Program-made: the position numbers and the translations under genes | NCBI GenBank assembly: GCA_017883355.1 | Contig: JADGNS010000201.1 | Location: 1 to 7,542 of the forward strand | Origin: Candidatus Solibacter sp. | Lineage (GTDB): Bacteria > Acidobacteriota > Terriglobia > Bryobacterales > Bryobacteraceae | Length of the DNA: 7,542 nt | Direction of reading: 5' to 3' | Notes under the pieces: model-generated | What the model saw: the letters and a program-made list of their open reading frames with translations, nothing else | Told to the model about the DNA's origin: nothing | Database searches by the model: none | Part shown: positions 1 to 3,700 of the stretch, piece after piece | Layout: the number at the start of each line of letters is the position of its first letter | How positions within the stretch are numbered: position 1 is the first letter of the stretch

Positions 1-127
1 GCCTGCGGTAGGCTTCGCGCATGTCTTCCCAGACCCTGCGTTCGCTGTCTTCCGATGGAAACCCAGGCACCGCCTTCTTCTTCGTGCCTTTACGTTTCGC
101 CACGATCTCATTATATATATCTGACAT
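1..127 (-). CDS. Hypothetical protein, N-terminal part (runs off left edge)
   Basis: An ATG at 127-125 on the minus strand opens a frame with no stop to the window edge, giving 42 residues. It begins MSDIYNEIVAKRKG, continues with a lysine-rich KKK stretch, and then a charged segment containing EDSERRVWEDMREAYRR. The product looks soluble and highly charged, with no signal peptide. I do not recognise the family. It lies 48 bases downstream of the stop of the small acidic gene (176-460), on the same strand and in the same frame, so the two may be co-transcribed. No strong Shine-Dalgarno precedes the ATG, only a weak GCGAGA. The start is chosen because the upstream in-frame codons reach a stop at 176-178 without another ATG. 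The call is uncertain because most of the gene lies outside the window. Confidence 0.55.
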   Translation of the reverse strand, partial: MSDIYNEIVAKRKGTKKKAVPGFPSEDSERRVWEDMREAYRR

Positions 128-175
128 ATCTCGCAAACCGGCCGGAGGCGCGAATCGCGGTCTATGCCGCTCGGC

Positions 176-460
176 CTAATCTCCGCCCAGGTACTCACCC
201 GGCACATCGTCCTCCGGAACTTCTTTCGTGTGCACCTCCGCCATGTCCGCGTCCGGTGCATTTTCCACACCGTTGATCACGTCGGCCTCGAAGGATTGCC
301 CCTCTTCGACCAGTTCTTCCACACTCTCCGTGCCTGCCTCCGCGACGTCCGACAACCCCTGCGTGTCCCCGGACTGGCCCGCCGAACCGGGACCCAGCCC
401 CTTCTCTTTCACCGCAATGGTGCTGTACGTTCGCATACCTTCATCGTCTTGCGTCTTCAT
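176..460 (-). CDS. Small acidic hypothetical protein
   Basis: From the ATG at 460-458 this encodes 94 residues beginning MKTQDDEGMRTYSTI. It is strikingly acidic: I count 24 Asp/Glu against 5 Lys/Arg. A Gly/Ser-rich stretch (GLGPGSAGQSGD) is followed by an acidic tail with ESVEELVEEGQSFEA, GVENAPDAD and EVPEDDVPGEYL. There is no membrane segment or signal peptide, so it is probably cytoplasmic. From memory, similar short acidic proteins occur as unnamed hypotheticals in Acidobacteriota; I know no function for them. The start is uncertain: a GTG at 514-512 would add 18 residues but overlaps the inverted repeat upstream of dps, and an ATG at 436-434 would remove 8. None has a well-spaced Shine-Dalgarno. 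It is divergent from dps. The overlapping plus-strand frames (164-565, 228-614) have unnatural composition and are taken as shadows. Confidence 0.65.
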   Translation of the reverse strand: MKTQDDEGMRTYSTIAVKEKGLGPGSAGQSGDTQGLSDVAEAGTESVEELVEEGQSFEADVINGVENAPDADMAEVHTKEVPEDDVPGEYLGGD

Positions 461-511
461 ACGGTTTTGGGAGCACTTGACCTGCCAATGCTTCGTCTTG
501 GGAAAAACGTG

Positions 512-533
512 CACGGACGTCCAAAGGTCCGTG
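512..533. promoter_or_regulatory. Inverted repeat upstream of dps (possible operator)
   Basis: CACGGAC at 512-518 and GTCCGTG at 527-533 are exact reverse complements separated by 8 bases. Nested inside is the palindrome GGACGTCC (515-522). The element ends 28 bases before the dps ATG, in the region shared with the divergent acidic gene. It could be a dyad operator for one or both genes, or a hairpin in the dps leader. It does not match a Fur, PerR or OxyR consensus that I can recognise. The symmetry is directly visible; the regulatory role is inferred. Confidence 0.35.
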
Positions 534-561
534 GCATGCTTGCCGGTAGGGGAGGAGAACC

Positions 562-1170
562 ATGAAACAGAAACTTTTACTCAAAAAGTCGCCCCTCAAC
601 GGGCAAGAGACTGAAATCCAGAAGTATGGAACCGTGGCAAACCGGCCCTTATCGCTCGATCATAAGGTTCGCCTGGCCAGCGCCAACGGGCTTAATCAGA
701 TACTCGCCGACACCATGACCTTGCGCGATTTGTACAAAAAGCACCACTGGCAGGTCTCCGGCGCCACGTTTTACCAACTCCACCTGCTCTTCGATAAGCA
801 CTACGGCGAGCAGGCTGAGCTGGTCGACACCATCGCCGAACGCATTCAGACCCTCGGCGGAGTGGCCATTGCCATGGCTCCCGATGTTGCCGAAACCACG
901 CGCATTGCCCGCCCGCCCCGCGGCCGCGAAGACCATACCATTCAGTTGTTCCGCTTGTTGCAGGCCCACGAGCTCATCATCGCCGCAGCCCGCGAAGCGG
1001 CCCACACCGCGGTCGCCGATGGCGACGATGGAACCAATGACATGCTGGTCTCTGACGTTCTCCGGACGAACGAGTTTCAGGTCTGGTTTATCAACGAACA
1101 GCTCGCCGGCACAGGGATTGCCGACATCGATGAAGAGGCTGCCCATTCGGCCGTCCTCGCTCACGCTTAA
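562..1170 (+). CDS. dps: Dps-family mini-ferritin (DNA-protecting ferroxidase)
   Basis: This 202-residue protein belongs to the Dps family: cytoplasmic dodecamers that oxidise Fe(II), usually with hydrogen peroxide, store ferric iron and protect DNA in starvation or oxidative stress. The inter-subunit ferroxidase ligands are all present: H62 (KKHHWQVSG), H74 and D78 (QLHLLFDKHY), D89 and E93 (LVDTIAERIQTLGG). They sit at a constant offset of 11 from E. coli Dps H51, H63, D67, D78 and E82. The N-terminal extension is lysine-rich (K2, K4, K8, K9), which in some Dps proteins binds DNA; that role is inferred here. At 202 residues it is longer than E. coli Dps (167), mainly from the N-terminus and an acidic C-terminal tail. 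The start is fixed by a strong GGAGG at 551-555, six bases before the ATG. It is divergent from the acidic gene and convergent with the aminotransferase. Confidence 0.95.
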   Translation: MKQKLLLKKSPLNGQETEIQKYGTVANRPLSLDHKVRLASANGLNQILADTMTLRDLYKKHHWQVSGATFYQLHLLFDKHYGEQAELVDTIAERIQTLGGVAIAMAPDVAETTRIARPPRGREDHTIQLFRLLQAHELIIAAAREAAHTAVADGDDGTNDMLVSDVLRTNEFQVWFINEQLAGTGIADIDEEAAHSAVLAHA

Positions 1171-1179
1171 AGGGCGTTG

Positions 1180-1233
1180 GCCGCCGAGGAACGCTGATAA
1201 GAAACAGAACCCTTATCGGTGTTCATCGGCGGC
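1180..1233. repeat. Long intergenic stem-loop (palindromic repeat or bidirectional terminator)
   Basis: Arms at 1180-1201 and 1212-1233 pair over 22 positions: 19 Watson-Crick pairs, 2 G-T wobbles (1193/1220 and 1195/1218) and a single G-A mismatch (1188/1225), around a 10-base loop. The right arm itself contains two similar 10-base units, ATCGGTGTTC and ATCGGCGGCG. It occupies nearly the whole 86-base gap between the convergent dps and aminotransferase stops, so it could terminate both transcripts, although no T-run follows on either strand. The arm resembles the 'TTATCCGCGTTCATCCGCGG' type of dispersed intergenic repeat that I recall from several bacterial phyla; that resemblance is from memory and unchecked. 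Confidence 0.75.
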
Positions 1234-1256
1234 GCAGTGTGCTTAGCGGCAGCCCA

Positions 1257-2402
1257 TCACGCCATCACCTTAAGCAATGCATCCTGGAATTTCTTCATCT
1301 CTCCGGCCAGGCCGACGGTGACACGCATGTGCGTCGGCCAGACCGGCCAGGGGCGCCCGACGTAGACCTTCTCGCCTTGCAGTGCGCTGATGACTTCCCG
1401 CACGGGACGCTTCACGTCGATCATGAAGCAGTTCGACTTGCCGGGCACATAGCTGAAATTGTGCTTCTCCAGGAAGCCGTAGGTTTCCTCGCGGACATCG
1501 CCGATTAATTTGCGCCGCTCGGCAATCACGTACTTCGCCTCCAGGCTCGCGCTCGCCGCCGCCATGCCGGTAATCGGCATCATGCCGGCGCTGAACCCGC
1601 CAAGCTTCCGCAGCAGGTCCGGACGCGCGATCGCGGCTCCGGCGCGCAGCCCCGCCATGCCGTAGATCTTGGAGAACGTGCGCAGCACCACGACGTCCTT
1701 GTCGGCGGCCACCATGCCGGTATGGAACGGAGCGCCCGCGATGTGCGTGTAGGCCTCGTCGATCATCACCACGCTGCCCGCCGGCTTGTTGGCCACCAGC
1801 CACTCGATGTCCGATGCCGAGGTCAGCGTCCCGGTGGGGTTGTTCGGATTGCAGATGTAGATCAGGCCGGCCGTGGGGCTGGCGGCCACCATCGCCTTCA
1901 CATCGTGCGCGTAGCCATTGTCCTTCATCAGCGGCACACGGATGGTTTCGGCGCCGATGAATGCCGCGGCGCCGGCGCCCGATTCGTAACCCGGGTCGGC
2001 CATCACGAACGGACGCTTGGGCCCCGTGAAGGCCAGTACCGCCTGGTGCAAAGGAGCGCTGGAACCGGCGTAGATCCGCACGTAGTCCGGCTTGACGCCT
2101 TCCTGCTGCGCCAGAATCTGTTGCACCCGGTCGGCTTCGCTATAGCGGTAGCGTCCGCCATGTTCGATCATCTTCGCGGCGGCCTCGCGCGCTTCCTTAC
2201 AGGGCCCCAGCGGGTTCTCGTTGGCATTCAGAAGCACGGCATCCGGGGGCGCGTTGACTTTGGAAAGTTGCGCCAGGGCTGGCTCGTTGTAGAACGGCAG
2301 CGTCGCTCCGGCGGTTATCATGGCGGCGATCTTGCCGAAGCTCCGGCGCGAAAATCCGCGATCGATCAGGTCACGTTTCAACTCGTCGTGAAGAACGTTC
2401 AT
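1257..2402 (-). CDS. Tat-exported PLP-dependent aminotransferase, HisC-like
   Basis: This 381-residue fold-type I PLP enzyme belongs to the class I/II aminotransferases, closest to histidinol-phosphate aminotransferase. The key residues keep a fixed offset of 31 from E. coli HisC: N188 (CNPNNPTG), D215 and Y218 (MIDEAYTH), the PLP lysine K245 (RTFSKIYGMAGLRAG) and R253. R360 (MRVTVG) is the likely carboxylate-binding arginine. The N-terminus is a twin-arginine signal: SRRSFGK at 18-24, a hydrophobic stretch to about residue 37, and probable cleavage after PALA (A44). It should therefore be folded with PLP and exported, so a biosynthetic HisC role is unlikely. The substrate is unknown; a periplasmic or secondary-metabolite amino acid transformation is possible. 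The start has GAAGGGGA at 2407-2414, four bases before the ATG. No other his gene is adjacent. It lies downstream of the response regulator on the same strand, across a 132-base gap. Confidence 0.9.
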   Translation of the reverse strand: MNVLHDELKRDLIDRGFSRRSFGKIAAMITAGATLPFYNEPALAQLSKVNAPPDAVLLNANENPLGPCKEAREAAAKMIEHGGRYRYSEADRVQQILAQQEGVKPDYVRIYAGSSAPLHQAVLAFTGPKRPFVMADPGYESGAGAAAFIGAETIRVPLMKDNGYAHDVKAMVAASPTAGLIYICNPNNPTGTLTSASDIEWLVANKPAGSVVMIDEAYTHIAGAPFHTGMVAADKDVVVLRTFSKIYGMAGLRAGAAIARPDLLRKLGGFSAGMMPITGMAAASASLEAKYVIAERRKLIGDVREETYGFLEKHNFSYVPGKSNCFMIDVKRPVREVISALQGEKVYVGRPWPVWPTHMRVTVGLAGEMKKFQDALLKVMA

Positions 2403-2434
2403 TAGGTCCCCTTCAAATGTGCGCTATTGGCGGG

Positions 2435-2463
2435 AGATTAGCAGTTTCCGGCGCCGGAGTCCA
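2435..2463 (-). promoter_or_regulatory. Possible promoter of the aminotransferase with embedded palindrome
   Basis: On the minus strand TGGACT (2463-2458) and TAATCT (2440-2435) stand 17 bases apart, a weak fit to -35/-10 boxes (4/6 and 3/6). Between them lies the perfect 12-base palindrome TCCGGCGCCGGA (2447-2458), which overlaps the last base of the putative -35 box. That is where a repressor dyad would be expected. The putative -10 is about 33 bases upstream of the ATG. The box matches are poor, and a GC palindrome of this size can arise by chance in such DNA. Confidence 0.2.
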
Positions 2464-2496
2464 GAAAAAAATATCTATCACGGGTATGGAACAGCC

Positions 2497-2523
2497 ATTT
2501 GGCGCGCGAATCGAGGGCCAAAT
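2497..2523. terminator. Weak hairpin after the response regulator
   Basis: ATTTGGC (2497-2503) and GCCAAAT (2517-2523) can form a 7-bp stem with a 13-base loop, just beyond the response-regulator stop on the minus strand. No T-run follows directly; a TATTTTTTT run lies about 25 bases further on (around 2466-2474). It may contribute to termination, but the stem is short and the loop long. The rest of the 132-base gap (2403-2534) holds the palindrome and weak promoter already listed, and the aminotransferase Shine-Dalgarno. Confidence 0.2.
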
Positions 2524-2534
2524 CCGGTCCCCTC

Positions 2535-3023
2535 CTAGTGGGGCGCCTGTAATCCTTGATCGCCGCCGCCGCCCGTGGACATGCCTGGAGCGGGGATCGG
2601 CCCTTCCCCTGCCGGCGAAGCGACCTGGCCCAAAGCGATCGCCAGCCGTTCCTCCAAATCCAGAATCCGGCATGCTGCGGCCAGACGGATGCGGAGTTCC
2701 TGGGACTGCAACGGCTTGGTGACGTAGTCGTCGGCCCCGGCTTGCATTGCCGCGACAAGATCTTCGCTCTGTGTTTTGGCGGTGAGAATCAACACGTACA
2801 CGCTGCGTCCGAATGCCGCGCGCGCCAGGCGGCACACGTCAATCCCGTCCATGCCGGGCATCATCCAATCCAGAATCGCCAAACGAGGTGCGTCTGGCGC
2901 TCGCAGTATCCGCCAGGCCTCTGTCCCGTCGCAAGCCGCCACCACGCTGTAGCCCCAATTGGTCAGCATGACCTTGAGTACGCTCTGAAATACCGGGTTG
3001 TCGTCCGCGATCAGAACCTTCAA
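2535..3023 (-). CDS. Single-domain response regulator (CheY-like receiver)
   Basis: Started at the TTG at 3023-3021, this encodes 162 residues. In that numbering the receiver domain spans about 1-120: acidic pair D7-D8 (LIADDNPVF), phospho-acceptor D52 (LAILDWMMPGMDG), T81 (LILTAKT) and K103 (DDYVTKP). All conserved phosphorylation and switch residues are present. No DNA-binding or enzymatic output domain follows. A charged helix (CRILDLEERLAIA) leads into a Gly/Pro-rich tail of about 30 residues. The helix resembles the linker between receiver and GGDEF domains in diguanylate cyclases, so this may be a truncated relative or a true stand-alone receiver acting through protein contacts. The TTG start is preferred because GGAGGA lies seven bases upstream and the protein then begins directly with the first beta strand. 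A GTG at 3071-3069 would add 16 residues but has no Shine-Dalgarno. No histidine kinase is visible in the window. Confidence 0.9.
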   Translation of the reverse strand: MKVLIADDNPVFQSVLKVMLTNWGYSVVAACDGTEAWRILRAPDAPRLAILDWMMPGMDGIDVCRLARAAFGRSVYVLILTAKTQSEDLVAAMQAGADDYVTKPLQSQELRIRLAAACRILDLEERLAIALGQVASPAGEGPIPAPGMSTGGGGDQGLQAPH

Positions 3024-3030
3024 ACGGGAG

Positions 3031-3036
3031 TCCTCC
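3031..3036 (-). promoter_or_regulatory. Shine-Dalgarno that decides the response-regulator start
   Basis: The minus strand reads GGAGGA here, followed by seven bases and then TTG AAG GTT CTG ATC. The site would be buried inside the coding region if translation began at the GTG at 3071. Its near-consensus sequence and spacing, with the receiver fold starting immediately after, favour the TTG start. Confidence 0.7.
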
Positions 3037-3071
3037 GCGCCGTGGCGGCTTCTGGGGCCGATCGATGTCAC

Positions 3072-3200
3072 TCAATATTAACAATTGATAGCGTTCGGCT
3101 GCTAATCCTGTTTACCCTTAACCTATCGCGGGCGTTCACACCCCAATAGTTAACCTTCGATCTACGCGAATACCCCGCATAATTGTCGGTTAAATACTCA
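3072..3200. promoter_or_regulatory. AT-richer divergent intergenic region with four TTAA elements
   Basis: The gap between the divergent response regulator and the Cys-rich gene (3024-3288, 265 bases) is visibly richer in A/T than its surroundings, as expected of a promoter region. TTAAC or TTAAA elements begin at 3078, 3118, 3150 and 3190. Those at 3118 and 3150 share TTAACCT; the one at 3078 reads TTAACA and the one at 3190 TTAAAT. The spacings of 40, 32 and 40 bases are symmetric and close to whole helical turns, compatible with cooperative regulator binding on one DNA face. I could not assign convincing -35/-10 boxes on either strand. From 3201 to 3288 I see nothing beyond a weak GAGAG-type ribosome binding site before 3289. 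Confidence 0.3.
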
Positions 3201-3288
3201 CGATATCCCTTTTCCCCCGGGCATATTCCTGTCAGAATCGGACTAGATAGCATATCGGGTATTTACACGAGAAGAGAGCGGATAAACA

Positions 3289-3552
3289 ATGCAACTTGGC
3301 ACTCCCGAAACCATCCAGATTCTCCTGGCCAGCATCGGACAGCAAGTGCGGGGCTCGCGTCGCCGGGCTTCGGCCGAAACCGTCGTCAAACCCATCCGAG
3401 TGCATAAAGCCCCCGGCTGCGCCATTGGCTGCACTTGCCGCACGTGCTGCGATAACGCGCGCTGGGAGCGTATTTTTCAGGAAAAATTCGCCGACCCCGG
3501 CTACTACTCAAACCCCACCACCAGAAATGGCTCCAGTTTGTCGGACTGCTGA
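3289..3552 (+). CDS. Small Cys-rich protein, probable metal-binding site
   Basis: This 87-residue protein has a helix-like N-terminus (TPETIQILLASIGQQV), a basic stretch (RGSRRR, residues 21-26) and a cysteine cluster C44-x3-C48-x-C50-x2-C53-C54, followed by DNARWERIFQEKFADPGYY (55-73) and a Ser/Thr-rich tail ending in C87. The cluster could hold zinc or an iron-sulfur cluster; that is inferred from spacing only. From memory, short proteins pairing a Cys cluster with 'DNARWxRIFxEKFADPxYY' recur as hypotheticals in Acidobacteriota, which supports a real gene. There is no signal peptide. The ribosome site is modest (GAAGAGAGCGG ending 8 bases before the ATG). Divergent from the response regulator and followed by a GC hairpin. 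The role is unknown; the basic stretch plus Cys cluster fits a nucleic-acid-binding or regulatory protein. Confidence 0.7.
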   Translation: MQLGTPETIQILLASIGQQVRGSRRRASAETVVKPIRVHKAPGCAIGCTCRTCCDNARWERIFQEKFADPGYYSNPTTRNGSSLSDC

Positions 3553-3558
3553 CGCCGG

Positions 3559-3577
3559 GTCCCCGAACCCCGGGGGC
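3559..3577 (+). terminator. GC hairpin after the Cys-rich gene
   Basis: GTCCCCG (3559-3565) pairs with CGGGGGC (3571-3577), with one G-T wobble and a 5-base loop, starting seven bases after the stop codon. The position suits a terminator, but no T-run follows, so it could be factor-dependent or incidental in GC-rich DNA. Confidence 0.3.
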
Positions 3578-3676
3578 AGCCCGACAGGATAGTGGATCTC
3601 GGCGCTCAGAAGTTCTATCTTAATAATGACCTGAGATTTTCGGTCGTGGACGGGAAGGTTTCCGAATGTGCAGTAG
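3577..3676 (+). pseudogene. Decayed 3' end of a paralogue of the downstream secreted protein
   Basis: Reading from 3577 gives QPDRIVDLGAQKFY, then NNDLRFSVVDGKVSE. This aligns without gaps to residues 597-622 of the protein at 3701-5575 (IVDLGSKKIY...DGKVTD): 13 of 26 residues are identical and many others are conservative. There is no upstream start, and similarity ends abruptly at the GC hairpin on the 5' side. At the 3' end a single extra T at 3667 interrupts what would otherwise read GAA GTG CAG TAG (E-V-Q-stop), mirroring the D-I-Q-stop of the intact gene. The most economical reading is the remnant of a tandem paralogue that lost its body. Its end is 24 bases before the ATG of the intact gene, so it now forms that gene's leader. 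Confidence 0.7.
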
Positions 3677-3700
3677 CGGACCGCCACAAGAGGTGATTTC

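Noticed and set aside
477..505. TTGACC at 477-482 considered as a dps -35 box
   Set aside because: At 16 to 18 bases downstream there is only GC-rich or GGGAAA-type sequence, with no acceptable -10 box.
164..614. Plus-strand frames (133 and 128 residues) over the acidic gene
   Set aside because: One runs past the dps start and both have Ser/Pro/Arg/Cys-heavy composition. The minus-strand frame gives a coherent acidic protein, and a second minus-strand gene follows it.
649..1164. Minus-strand frame antisense to dps (171 residues)
   Set aside because: It lies opposite a gene with all ferroxidase residues and a strong ribosome site. Its Gly/Val-rich product is typical of an antisense shadow.
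1722..2405. Plus-strand frame antisense to the aminotransferase (227 residues)
   Set aside because: The composition (many Arg, Gly, His, Val with no motif) is that of a mirror frame; the minus-strand enzyme has every catalytic residue.
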